Shown here: positions 1 to 5,977 of the stretch, piece by piece
How positions within the stretch are numbered: the first letter of the stretch is position 1
How the letters are laid out: every line of letters starts with the position of its first letter
Source of the DNA: a virus
Virus record (IMG/VR): IMGVR_UViG_3300017753_000033
Location: 1-36,693 of that record
Length of the DNA: 36,693 bases
Reading direction: 5' to 3' (one strand)
Notes under the pieces: model-generated
Database searches by the model: none
What the model was told of the DNA's origin: nothing
The model's input: the letters and a program-made list of their open reading frames with translations, nothing else
Program-made: the position numbers and the translations under genes

Positions 1-12
1 AAAATTAAAACT

Positions 13-144
13 ATGGCAATTACTAATGAAATATTCGAGTACTACAGGGCTCAACAACGGAAAGTAAAAAAGTATAAAAGTTTTCTAAATGAGAACGGTT
101 ATATAGTTTATGAGAAACCTAAACGTAAAAAGAAAACAGACTGA
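13..144 (+). CDS. Small basic hypothetical protein (43 aa)
   Basis: A 43-codon reading frame starts with ATG at 13 after an A/T-rich leader and ends with TGA at 142-144. The product starts MAITNEIFEYYRAQQRK and ends in a strongly basic tail (KPKRKKKTD), which suggests nucleic-acid contact but proves nothing. I do not recognise a family. Its stop codon lies inside the conserved CUGAUGA core of the hammerhead ribozyme that follows, so the end of the gene and the start of the RNA element are the same bases. The gene is in the same direction as the early operon. It could be the last gene of an upstream transcript that the ribozyme trims. Confidence 0.55.
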   Translation: MAITNEIFEYYRAQQRKVKKYKSFLNENGYIVYEKPKRKKKTD

Positions 145-219
145 TGAGCCTGTGTAATTCAGGCGAAACGAGGGAGAATGTTTTGAACGACTCCATGATT
201 TTGGCTCCCTCGTCTTTGT
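136..219 (+). ncRNA. Type I hammerhead self-cleaving ribozyme
   Basis: All parts of a hammerhead are visible in order. Stem I is 136-140 (ACAGA) paired with 215-219 (TTTGT), 5 bp including one G-U. The core CUGAUGA is at 141-147. Stem II is 148-152 (GCCTG) paired with 160-164 (CAGGC), with a 7-nt loop. The core GAA is at 165-167. Stem III is 168-176 paired with 205-213, nine perfect Watson-Crick pairs, with a 28-nt loop. The cleavage triplet is GUC at 212-214, so cleavage is predicted after C214. Stems II and III are closed and stem I is open, which makes it type I. It sits between the 43-aa gene and the 194-aa gene, so cleavage would leave a 27-nt leader on the downstream message. The peripheral stem I/loop II contacts needed for fast cleavage cannot be judged by eye. 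Confidence 0.9.
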
Positions 220-241
220 ATAATAATTAAAACTGAAACAA

Positions 242-826
242 ATGAAAAATAATTTTTGTGATTGCTGTGAACAAGAGATAGATCAAGATCTAGACTTTTA
301 CCAATACGATCGTAACGATGAGATCCTATGTGAAGAATGTTATTCACAGGCCTTAGACCGCTCTACTGTAATTCAGACATGGTCACCCCAAGATCAGGAG
401 ACAAAGAAGTATTACTTCCCAATGGAATTAGGTAAAGCCTTCAATACTTATTACGAAGAAATTTATACAGATGATGACGAAGACCATCAACCTGTTAAAG
501 ATTGTAAATGGGTAAATTCATCTGCATGGAGAGGGTATATGGATGTAGAATTTAAAGAAGGCTATAAAGAAATAGAGTCAGGATGGATTACAGGTAGATA
601 TGAAGACGTTACTTGGAAGCATAAATTAAATGATCTAATGGATGCTATAATTAAAGAAGAAACGGACTGTCCTGTAATGTTTTCTATTGTGACTAGTTTG
701 ACAAGTAATTTATTTTCTTCTGCAACATCTGTAATTGTCAAAACTAAAGACGAAGATCAATTTTTAAAATGGCTAGTAGAAGAATATGGTATGACAAGAG
801 AACAATTAAAAACATCACTAACATAA
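242..826 (+). CDS. Hypothetical early protein with N-terminal zinc-binding CxxC pairs (194 aa)
   Basis: The ATG at 242 follows the leader aaaactgaaacaa, 27 nt downstream of the predicted ribozyme cleavage site. The first 35 residues carry two cysteine pairs (CDCC at about residues 6-9 and CEEC near 31-34), typical of a small zinc ribbon or treble-clef knuckle. The remainder is acidic, with a DDDEDH stretch near residue 80, and resembles no family I know. The stop TAA overlaps the start of the next gene (TAATG), so the two are probably translationally coupled. A role in early host takeover or DNA/RNA binding is possible, but this is inference from the zinc-binding pattern and position only. 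Confidence 0.75.
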   Translation: MKNNFCDCCEQEIDQDLDFYQYDRNDEILCEECYSQALDRSTVIQTWSPQDQETKKYYFPMELGKAFNTYYEEIYTDDDEDHQPVKDCKWVNSSAWRGYMDVEFKEGYKEIESGWITGRYEDVTWKHKLNDLMDAIIKEETDCPVMFSIVTSLTSNLFSSATSVIVKTKDEDQFLKWLVEEYGMTREQLKTSLT

Positions 827-1185
827 TGGAAAAACAAGAGGTATTCTATAGTGTGACCAAGGCTGTCATCTATGGACAATTAATGCTAGAAGCATTGGAC
901 GAAGTAAAGGAACTTAAAATATTTAAGCACTCTTTAAAATTTAAAGTGAAACAAGCAGAACAAGAACTAGAGAGAGAGTTGGAAAAATATGTAAATCTGT
1001 TTGCTAAAAATGACGAAGAATTTTTTATGAATATTCAAAATCATATAGATGCTTTAGTAAGTAAGTTGTCAAGTCTTGGAGTAGAGGAACTTCCATTAGT
1101 TAATAAAATTATAGATGAATACCTCAACGACAAAGATCATTGGAAGGAAAATTTAGTAATTCAATTTAACGAAATAAAAAAATAA
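826..1185 (+). CDS. Hypothetical helical protein (119 aa)
   Basis: The frame is open from 769, but the ATG at 826 (MEKQEVFYSV) is the better start: it overlaps the preceding stop by one base (TAATG) and avoids a 58-nt overlap. The product is rich in E, K and L, with long heptad-like stretches (EQELERELEKYVNLF), so it is probably an alpha-helical or coiled-coil protein. I do not recognise a family. It is followed after 2 nt by another small gene in the same direction, forming a tight early cluster of unknown function. Confidence 0.7.
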   Translation: MEKQEVFYSVTKAVIYGQLMLEALDEVKELKIFKHSLKFKVKQAEQELERELEKYVNLFAKNDEEFFMNIQNHIDALVSKLSSLGVEELPLVNKIIDEYLNDKDHWKENLVIQFNEIKK

Positions 1186-1187
1186 TT

Positions 1188-1421
1188 ATGGCTACTAATA
1201 TTAAAATGGGAAAGTTTTTAAAGACAAACATTCTAGATACTGTCTCTAGGAAATATAAATATGATCCAACAAGATCTTTGATATACCTAAATGAAATTAC
1301 AGAACAACTGAAAGAGGTTCAGGTTTTAGTTGATGAAACAAAAGTATATATGAATGCTGTCATTAAAATAAAAGAAAAAGAAGAGAATAAAGAATTTTTA
1401 AATAGAGGGACACATGCATAA
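1188..1421 (+). CDS. Hypothetical small protein (77 aa)
   Basis: ATG at 1188 lies 2 nt after the preceding stop with leader aaaaaataatt. The product is basic at the N-terminus (MATNIKMGKFLKTN) and ends in a lysine/glutamate-rich helix. No family is recognised. The last 8 bases overlap the start of the 59-aa gene at 1414, indicating a compact early operon. Function is unknown. Confidence 0.65.
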   Translation: MATNIKMGKFLKTNILDTVSRKYKYDPTRSLIYLNEITEQLKEVQVLVDETKVYMNAVIKIKEKEENKEFLNRGTHA

Positions 1422-1593
1422 TAAAAGAGATCAACAACTAATTGAAAATATTAAAACCTTATATCCTGGAGCAAGTGATGATTTTATATTTACTTTATTT
1501 CATAACATAAGAGGTAAACAGAACTTATTAGGTCACTTTCAGGTGAACGATGATTCAATTTCGGATACAAATTATTTTGGTATGTCAGACTAA
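1414..1593 (+). CDS. Hypothetical small protein (59 aa)
   Basis: An ATG at 1414 inside the end of the preceding gene opens a 59-codon frame ending TAA at 1591-1593. The product starts MHNKRDQQLIENIKTLYPG and ends NYFGMSD. It resembles an ordinary small soluble phage protein with an N-terminal helix. The 8-nt overlap with the upstream gene and the absence of any other frame in this stretch support it. Without it, 1422-1649 would be an unusually long gap for this arm. No family is recognised. Confidence 0.6.
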   Translation: MHNKRDQQLIENIKTLYPGASDDFIFTLFHNIRGKQNLLGHFQVNDDSISDTNYFGMSD

Positions 1594-1597
1594 AAGG

Positions 1598-1627
1598 TTA
1601 AATTAGCCCTGTCAGACCACAATTTAA
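1598..1627 (+). promoter_or_regulatory. Inverted repeat in the leader of the 101-aa gene
   Basis: TTAAATT at 1598-1604 is the perfect reverse complement of AATTTAA at 1621-1627, with a 16-nt loop. The hairpin sits in the 56-nt gap before the ATG at 1650. A direct repeat TGTCAGAC occurs at 1583-1590 and 1610-1617, the second copy inside the loop. The stem is purely A-T, so it is weak as RNA. It could be an operator or chance in AT-rich sequence. Confidence 0.25.
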
Positions 1628-1649
1628 ACTGAAAAAAAAAACTACTATT

Positions 1650-1955
1650 ATGAACGAGCGTAAAATAAAAGAGTTACAAAAGCAATTCAATTACCAAATG
1701 CTACAAGACCTTATCAATTCAGGTGAGGCATGGAGAATAGGCGGAGAGACAACAAAAAACTGTAAAGAAGCACTAAAAAGCGGAGCCTGTTATCTACCAT
1801 ATCATTCAATTAAGATCAACATTTTTGTGACTGTACCTTCTAGGTATCAAGTTTCTCCAAATGATTATGGATCAATGCACAGATCTAAAAAGTTTTGGAG
1901 CGATCCATGGAATGTATCACAAGAAATTGGCAAGAGCGTATTTCTAAACGCATAA
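1650..1955 (+). CDS. Hypothetical early protein (101 aa)
   Basis: ATG at 1650 follows the leader actgaaaaaaaaaactactatt, which carries the AAACTGAAA motif seen before other early genes. The product contains a stretch reading MLQDLINSGEAWRIGG and then CKEALKSGACYLP, a pattern I associate loosely with small conserved proteins of Bacteroidota phages. I cannot name a function. No transmembrane segment or signal peptide is visible. It is followed 28 nt later by the DnaA-like gene in the same direction. Confidence 0.65.
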   Translation: MNERKIKELQKQFNYQMLQDLINSGEAWRIGGETTKNCKEALKSGACYLPYHSIKINIFVTVPSRYQVSPNDYGSMHRSKKFWSDPWNVSQEIGKSVFLNA

Positions 1956-1983
1956 AAAAACAACCCTTAAAAACCAACAAGAA

Positions 1984-2529
1984 ATGAGAACGTTACTAGA
2001 AAACGATTACAACACTATTGTCAACGCAATTAAAACAGTTACAAAGTCAGATCCAATGTCTAATAACAGACAGAGACGAAACGTAGATGCTAGATTTATT
2101 TTATTTAAAATCTGCCGATCAATTTTAAATCTTTCATTATGTAGAATAGGTCAATTAACTAATAAACATCATGCAACAATTTTGTATGGCTGTAGACAGT
2201 TCGATGATCTAATAGTTACTGATCGTGAGTTTAGAAACAACTACGAGGCTGTTATACTATTAATAAATGATGTGGAGTTGCAAAGCAAAATAGATTCTAC
2301 TGAATTTTTAAGTGATTATGTAACAATAAAAAGTAAATACGAAGACCTTAAATCTGTTCATGAAAAAACTTTAGCAGAGTTTGTAAAAGGAAGTGATCAG
2401 TATATAGTTGGAATGTTCTATACCGTAAGTAATTCTGTTATTAAAAAAATAATGGAAGATTCAGGATGTGGTAAGCATTTAAACCAAACTTTAAGTAAGG
2501 TTCTTGCAACAAAAGAAATTTATAACTAA
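1984..2529 (+). CDS. DnaA domain IV-like DNA-binding protein (181 aa)
   Basis: Residues about 33-92 resemble the C-terminal helix-turn-helix domain of DnaA (domain IV, which binds DnaA boxes): RRNVDARFILFKICR, then LCRIGQLTNKHHATILYGC, matching the family pattern 'IG...+.H.TV..' of the DNA-contacting loop. The AAA+ ATPase domain of cellular DnaA is absent. The following ~90 residues are helical and unknown. In phages such stand-alone domains are thought to bind host or phage origins, either to recruit or to compete with host DnaA. Its place in the early arm fits a replication or copy-control role, but that role is inference. Confidence 0.6.
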   Translation: MRTLLENDYNTIVNAIKTVTKSDPMSNNRQRRNVDARFILFKICRSILNLSLCRIGQLTNKHHATILYGCRQFDDLIVTDREFRNNYEAVILLINDVELQSKIDSTEFLSDYVTIKSKYEDLKSVHEKTLAEFVKGSDQYIVGMFYTVSNSVIKKIMEDSGCGKHLNQTLSKVLATKEIYN

Positions 2530-2539
2530 ATTAAAAATA

Positions 2540-2800
2540 ATGACAACTACAAAACCTAAACTGAAAATGAAACGACATAGAACACATAGCGTTCTGAAAT
2601 CTAAAGCACATAAGTTACTACAGATTCCTAGCGTGCCAACTACAGAAGTGTGTGAATATATATATGGCTCTAAATCTAAAAAGAGTACATTAAATCAAAA
2701 GAAAACAGGTCAATCTCCACTATTATTTGAAGAGTCATGTAAGATCATAGAGTACTATGGTCGGCTTTCTGAAGAAATAGATGAGATTATAAACAGTTGA
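2540..2800 (+). CDS. Hypothetical basic protein (86 aa)
   Basis: The frame is open from 2504, but the ATG at 2540 has a typical leader (ttaaaaata) and does not overlap the DnaA-like gene, so it is preferred. The N-terminus is strongly basic (KPKLKMKRHRTH), followed by a part that reads like a small DNA-binding domain (TTEVCEYIYGSKSKKSTLNQKKTGQ). A helix-turn-helix is possible but not certain. The stop TGA at 2798-2800 falls inside the structured element that precedes the integrase. Confidence 0.6.
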   Translation: MTTTKPKLKMKRHRTHSVLKSKAHKLLQIPSVPTTEVCEYIYGSKSKKSTLNQKKTGQSPLLFEESCKIIEYYGRLSEEIDEIINS

Positions 2801-2860
2801 ACGATGGTTCAAGTCCCCTAGGGACTACAACCTTATGCCTCATACGTTCAGTATGGGGCG
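2797..2860 (+). other. Structured intergenic element upstream of the integrase
   Basis: Three foldable segments follow each other. TTGAAC at 2797-2802 is the perfect reverse complement of GTTCAA at 2807-2812. GTCCC at 2813-2817 pairs with GGGAC at 2821-2825 and can be extended by GGTT 2806-2809 with AACC 2829-2832. A nine-pair hairpin (one G-U) joins 2837-2845 and 2851-2859. Its loop GTTCA (2846-2850) is complementary to TGAAC at 2798-2802, so a pseudoknot is possible. The segment is more GC-rich than its surroundings. It could be the phage attachment site, a structured leader RNA for the integrase, or a terminator without a U-tract. Confidence 0.5.
2799..2808 (+). repeat. Direct repeat GAACGATGGT, copy 1 (left of integrase)
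   Basis: The ten bases GAACGATGGT occur here and again at 3889-3898, on either side of the integrase gene and in the same orientation. Both copies are followed by a hairpin and then by ACAACC (2827-2832 and 3933-3938). A related sequence, GAACGATGATTCAA, occurs inside the 59-aa gene near 1543. They could be integrase arm-binding or core sites. Confidence 0.4.
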
Positions 2861-2914
2861 ATTTCGGAAAACTGAAAAAACAACCTGATTTGTTTAACTT
2901 TTAATCACACTTCA

Positions 2915-3877
2915 ATGAAGAAGAATACATTTATATATTTACTTACAGACATAATAGATCTCCTAGAAAAGGGAGAAATACTAAATTATGGTAAAAGGTT
3001 TTCTCCTCTTACTATAAGAGCATACAAACAATTGCGTAGTGGCATGGACCATTATAATTATAACTTCAATATTGAGGAGTTAGATCTTAACAACGTTAAC
3101 AATAGAAAGGATAGGCTTAAGGTCACCCGAAAATTACAGAGCCATGTAAATGGTTATTTGAATTTAATGCTTGACGATTGTAAACATCCTAACACCAGGA
3201 AAACACACCTTAAAAATATAAGAGCAACGCTTATGAAAGCAGAGTCTTACTACGGTTATGTTTTTCCTAAACTACAGTCAATGAGAGAGTTACAAACAGA
3301 AGTTATTGCTCTTACACCTGATCAGGTAGAGATGATTCACAACAACAACCCAGGAGAGGAACTTGAAAACATATGGTATTACACAAGACTGATGCTGTAC
3401 TCTTGCATGAGGATTTCAGATCTCACAAACTTTCAGGCTACAAGTGATGGCAATACAGTTACCATCATTACTAAAAAAGGAATGGGATCTTTGTCAACAT
3501 TTTTTCTGCCTGATGATGTGAATAGTTACATTGCAAAAAATGGTACATTTTCTTGGACATTAAAAACATTTAGAAGAGGGTTAGAGGAACTGTTGCAATT
3601 TTATCCTGAGTTTATGCAGTCTAAAACTGTGTATACTTTTGATCATGAAGGAAACCCTGTTGCCTCACAACAATTTTTATATCAATTAATAAAACCACAT
3701 AAATTAAGAAGTAGTGGTATTACATATCATTTATCTAAAGGTTTAAGTGAGATGGAGGTCAGAAGAATATCAGGTCATGCAAATGGATCTGAAGCCTTCT
3801 ATAGGTATGTTAGACATAGCGATACAGAATCTTTAAAGAAACAGGAACTTAACCATAAATTGTTAATAAAATCTTAA
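2915..3877 (+). CDS. int: Tyrosine recombinase / phage integrase (320 aa)
   Basis: Site-specific recombinase of the tyrosine (lambda integrase/Xer) family, which breaks and rejoins DNA through a phosphotyrosine link. An N-terminal SAM-like core-binding region (about residues 25-125) precedes the catalytic domain. The catalytic set is visible: Arg166 (CMRISDL), a Lys at 187/188 (TKKG) in the beta hairpin, His262-x-x-Arg265 (HKLRSSGI), His288 (SGHANG) and the nucleophile at Tyr296 or Tyr298 (FYRYV). Length is normal for the family. The structured element at 2797-2860 precedes it, and a repeat with a hairpin follows it, as expected if attP lies next to int. It implies a temperate lifestyle, or a recombinase used for genome resolution. 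No classical CI-type repressor is seen in the window. Confidence 0.92.
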   Translation: MKKNTFIYLLTDIIDLLEKGEILNYGKRFSPLTIRAYKQLRSGMDHYNYNFNIEELDLNNVNNRKDRLKVTRKLQSHVNGYLNLMLDDCKHPNTRKTHLKNIRATLMKAESYYGYVFPKLQSMRELQTEVIALTPDQVEMIHNNNPGEELENIWYYTRLMLYSCMRISDLTNFQATSDGNTVTIITKKGMGSLSTFFLPDDVNSYIAKNGTFSWTLKTFRRGLEELLQFYPEFMQSKTVYTFDHEGNPVASQQFLYQLIKPHKLRSSGITYHLSKGLSEMEVRRISGHANGSEAFYRYVRHSDTESLKKQELNHKLLIKS

Positions 3878-3888
3878 AGATAATTGAC

Positions 3889-3898
3889 GAACGATGGT
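3889..3898 (+). repeat. Direct repeat GAACGATGGT, copy 2 (right of integrase)
   Basis: Second exact copy of the ten-base repeat, 12 nt after the integrase stop codon. It is followed by an A/T stretch and then by the hairpin at 3913-3936 and the shared ACAACC. Confidence 0.4.
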
Positions 3899-3912
3899 GC
3901 ATATAATATAAA

Positions 3913-3936
3913 TTGTCTTACCTTCGAGGTAAACAA
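3913..3936 (+). other. Hairpin downstream of the integrase
   Basis: TTACCT (3918-3923) and AGGTAA (3927-3932) form a perfect 6-bp stem with a TCG loop. TTGT (3913-3916) and ACAA (3933-3936) extend it by 4 bp across a single bulged C. No U-tract follows, so it is not a good intrinsic terminator. It may be part of an attachment site, or may stabilise the end of the integrase message. Confidence 0.4.
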
Positions 3937-3963
3937 CCACGACATGATTAATTCTCTTAAAAG

Positions 3964-4221
3964 ATGGTCAGATTTGACTACAAAAATAGCGAGATCATTC
4001 ATGATCGTAAAAGGTTTTCTCTTAGAGATTTCAAACTTTTCATGCTCACACATCACGAAGACATCTGTATGGAGCGAAGAATTAAGAATTGGATATTTGA
4101 CTGGGAATCAATCTTGTTTCACGCAAGAAAATATTACATAGTAAACTTTTATCTTAATAATATAATTAAAAATAAACATGGGAAAACTGAAAAGAAAACT
4201 AAAAAAAACAACAATAGGTAG
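3964..4221 (+). CDS. Possible small hypothetical protein (85 aa)
   Basis: ATG at 3964 opens an 85-codon frame whose product has a natural-looking amphipathic composition (MVRFDYKNSEIIHDRKRF, then RRIKNWIFDWESILFHARKYY). It ends within the first 44 bases of the next gene. A competing frame in the same stretch (ATG at 3944 to 4141) gives a less protein-like sequence. The region would otherwise be a 300-base gap, unusual for this arm. The C-terminal ~20 residues are low-complexity (N/K) where the frame crosses the A-rich leader of the next gene. I recognise no family. Confidence 0.45.
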   Translation: MVRFDYKNSEIIHDRKRFSLRDFKLFMLTHHEDICMERRIKNWIFDWESILFHARKYYIVNFYLNNIIKNKHGKTEKKTKKNNNR

Positions 4222-4717
4222 AGGCATAGAAATTGTGCCATGGGTCGAAAGACTAAATTACTTCAACGATTACTTCAGAGTTGAAGGTTACTCACTAAAC
4301 ACAGAGATAATTGACATGAACGATAGTATTGTCGTCATGAAAGGGATTGTTTTAGATCCTGAGAAAAATCCTGTCGCTGATGGTGTTGCTCACAAAAGAA
4401 CTACAGAGCCATTTTCATTTCAAAAATGTCAATCAGGAGCATTAAACAGAGCCTTATTTATATTGGGCATTGTTGATAGTGCTGAAGATAGCATTATGGA
4501 TGAGGATGATGCTAAAGAATTACAGCAAGTAAAAGCCCAAGAACAGACTAGTGTTTTTGAAAATATGAAAGCACATATTCCTGTAGACTATTCTGTTGTT
4601 GAGGCAAGATTACCCGCAAATAAAAACTTACTTACAAGCGATCAACTTAAAGAATTAAAGTCTTTAATAAACGCTGAGAAATCAAAAGTGGCTATAAAAC
4701 AAGCCAAGAAAAAGTAA
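4178..4717 (+). CDS. Putative Rad52-like single-strand annealing protein (179 aa)
   Basis: After a basic N-terminus (KLKRKLKK) the protein reads VPWVERLNYFNDYFRVEGYSL, then a beta strand with V-rich residues, then FSFQKCQSGALNRALFILGI at about residues 80-98. This order (amphipathic helix, twisted beta hairpins, then a helix with conserved small residues) resembles the Rad52/Sak superfamily, in which the last helix carries a 'KA..SA..RAL..LG' pattern. Such proteins anneal complementary single strands in phage recombination and often sit beside a 5'-3' exonuclease, as here (YqaJ-type gene 4951-5976). The C-terminus is a K/A-rich tail. The assignment is by pattern only; an unrelated early protein is possible. 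Confidence 0.45.
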   Translation: MGKLKRKLKKTTIGRGIEIVPWVERLNYFNDYFRVEGYSLNTEIIDMNDSIVVMKGIVLDPEKNPVADGVAHKRTTEPFSFQKCQSGALNRALFILGIVDSAEDSIMDEDDAKELQQVKAQEQTSVFENMKAHIPVDYSVVEARLPANKNLLTSDQLKELKSLINAEKSKVAIKQAKKK

Positions 4718-4722
4718 CATTT

Positions 4723-4786
4723 AGGGAGGGTTTAACCAACAACAAAATGTAAAAGCAACCGCTCTTTACTGCCCTCCCTTTTTTTT
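4723..4786 (+). terminator. Intrinsic terminator with a branched or extended stem
   Basis: AGGGAGGG (4723-4730) is perfectly complementary to CCCTCCCT (4772-4779), followed by a run of eight T (4779-4786). Inside the 41-nt loop a second stem is possible: GTAAAAGC with GCTCTTTAC, with one bulge. A G/C-rich stem plus U-tract is the classical intrinsic terminator. It divides the early arm into two transcripts, or acts as an attenuator before the ribbon-helix-helix gene at 4799. Confidence 0.75.
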
Positions 4787-4798
4787 AAAAACGTAGAA

Positions 4799-4954
4799 AT
4801 GGATAGAGGAGAAATCATAGAAAAAAAATCAAATAGAATCACATTTAGACTTACACCTAGCGAGGTTAGAAGTTTAAATTTTGTGTCATCTGAAAGCGAC
4901 ATGAACGTGTCTCAGTTAATTAGAACTGCATTAAAACAAACCTATAAAATATGA
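4799..4954 (+). CDS. Ribbon-helix-helix DNA-binding protein (51 aa)
   Basis: A 51-codon frame begins at ATG 4799, 12 nt after the terminator U-tract, and ends TGA 4952-4954, overlapping the exonuclease start by ATGA. The product carries NRITFRLTPSEVRSL followed by NVSQLIRTALKQTY. This is the strand-helix-helix pattern of the Arc/CopG/MetJ family: an alternating beta strand (ITFRL) that inserts in the DNA major groove, then two helices. Its position as first gene after a terminator suggests a small regulator of this operon, perhaps of its own promoter. Such small RHH proteins act as dimers or tetramers. Confidence 0.75.
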   Translation: MDRGEIIEKKSNRITFRLTPSEVRSLNFVSSESDMNVSQLIRTALKQTYKI

Positions 4955-5976
4955 GCAAAATTCAAAGAATACCAACTGCAAAACTAACCTATGAAGAGTG
5001 GGTTGAACTTAGAAAAAGTTTAGTTTACAAAGGAATGGTCGGAGGATCAGACGCATCAACACTACTTGGATTAAATCCTTGGACATCTAAAATTACAAGA
5101 TGGAACCAATCTGTAGGGACTGCTAACATTAAAAATATTGACAATGAAATTATGTTTCATGGTCGTTTATTAGAGGACTATGTTGCTGATCTATGGCAAT
5201 ATTGGACAGGAGATCCGATTGAAATGATAAACAATTATCAGTCGAAAACTAAATTAAGAAAATCAATTAGAAGAAATTCTATTTTTATAAACCCTAAGTA
5301 TCCTTTTCTATTTGCTAATATTGACAGACAGATCACCATGCACGATGAACAACATGGTAAAGGGGTTCTAGAAATAAAAACTATATCAGGATATAATGCT
5401 GATAAATGGTCGGGAGGAATTCCTCCTTACTATATTGCTCAGATCCAATTATACATGCTTGTCCTGGGATATGAATACGGACAGTTTGCTTTCTTAAAAG
5501 ATGGTAGACATATGGATGTGTTTACTGTAGAAGCAAATCCTAATATACAGGAGACTATTCTTGAAGAGGCCGAGAGATTTTACCTAAGCGTCCAGGAAGC
5601 AAGAAACATTATAGATATTAAAGGTGAAGTAATAAACACCAACGAAAAATATAGACTCATATCTCATCTAGAACCTGATGTAGAGGATGAATATAAAGTT
5701 GATCTTGATCAGTTTTTATCTGAGAAACATAAAGCAATGGTTGATCGAGTGAAAATAGATTCTGACGAAGAATTATTAAGTCTTACAAGAAGATATGTTG
5801 AAAGCAGAGATAAAGAAAAAAATGCTAAAAACATAAAGCAATTAGCAATGCAACAAATAAAACAAATTCTTATTCACAGAGGTGCACAAGAAGTAGACTT
5901 TGGAGATAGTGGTAAGATCGTTTGGGGAAAGACCTTTAACGTAAGGTTTAAAGAAGTAGAAAAAATAAATTTTTAA
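4951..5976 (+). CDS. YqaJ/lambda-exonuclease-type recombination nuclease (341 aa)
   Basis: PD-(D/E)XK nuclease of the YqaJ family, which degrades 5' strands of double-stranded ends to give single strands for annealing. Visible motifs: EEWVELRK near residue 15, GGSDASTLLGLNPW at about 31-44, an acidic FHGRLLED near 70-76, Asp125 (FANIDRQI), Glu141-x-Lys143 (LEIKT) and Gln164/166 (IAQIQLYML). These are the active-site acid, ExK and Q of the family. The last ~120 residues are helical and charged. It starts by ATGA overlap with the RHH gene and follows the putative annealing protein, completing an exonuclease/annealase pair. Confidence 0.85.
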   Translation: MSKIQRIPTAKLTYEEWVELRKSLVYKGMVGGSDASTLLGLNPWTSKITRWNQSVGTANIKNIDNEIMFHGRLLEDYVADLWQYWTGDPIEMINNYQSKTKLRKSIRRNSIFINPKYPFLFANIDRQITMHDEQHGKGVLEIKTISGYNADKWSGGIPPYYIAQIQLYMLVLGYEYGQFAFLKDGRHMDVFTVEANPNIQETILEEAERFYLSVQEARNIIDIKGEVINTNEKYRLISHLEPDVEDEYKVDLDQFLSEKHKAMVDRVKIDSDEELLSLTRRYVESRDKEKNAKNIKQLAMQQIKQILIHRGAQEVDFGDSGKIVWGKTFNVRFKEVEKINF

Positions 5977-5977
5977 T

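Noticed and set aside
181-224. A sigma70-like promoter (TTGAAC at 183, TATAAT at 219)
   Set aside because: The spacing of 30 is too long, no Bacteroidota -33/-7 pair with proper spacing is present, and the bases are explained by the ribozyme and the leader.
2797-2832. A tRNA-like 3' end (GGTTCAAGTCC resembles a T-loop)
   Set aside because: The five bases on each side of the TTCAAGT loop do not pair, and no acceptor or anticodon arm can be built, so it is not a tRNA. A tRNA-derived attachment core is not excluded.
3884-4141. An alternative 85-aa frame after the integrase
   Set aside because: It starts with TTG inside the repeat region (first ATG at 3944) and gives a less protein-like sequence than the frame at 3964. 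I kept only the latter, with low confidence.
5761-5800. CTGACGA on the + strand as second hammerhead core
   Set aside because: No stem II followed by GAAA is present, and the sequence is explained by the exonuclease reading frame.
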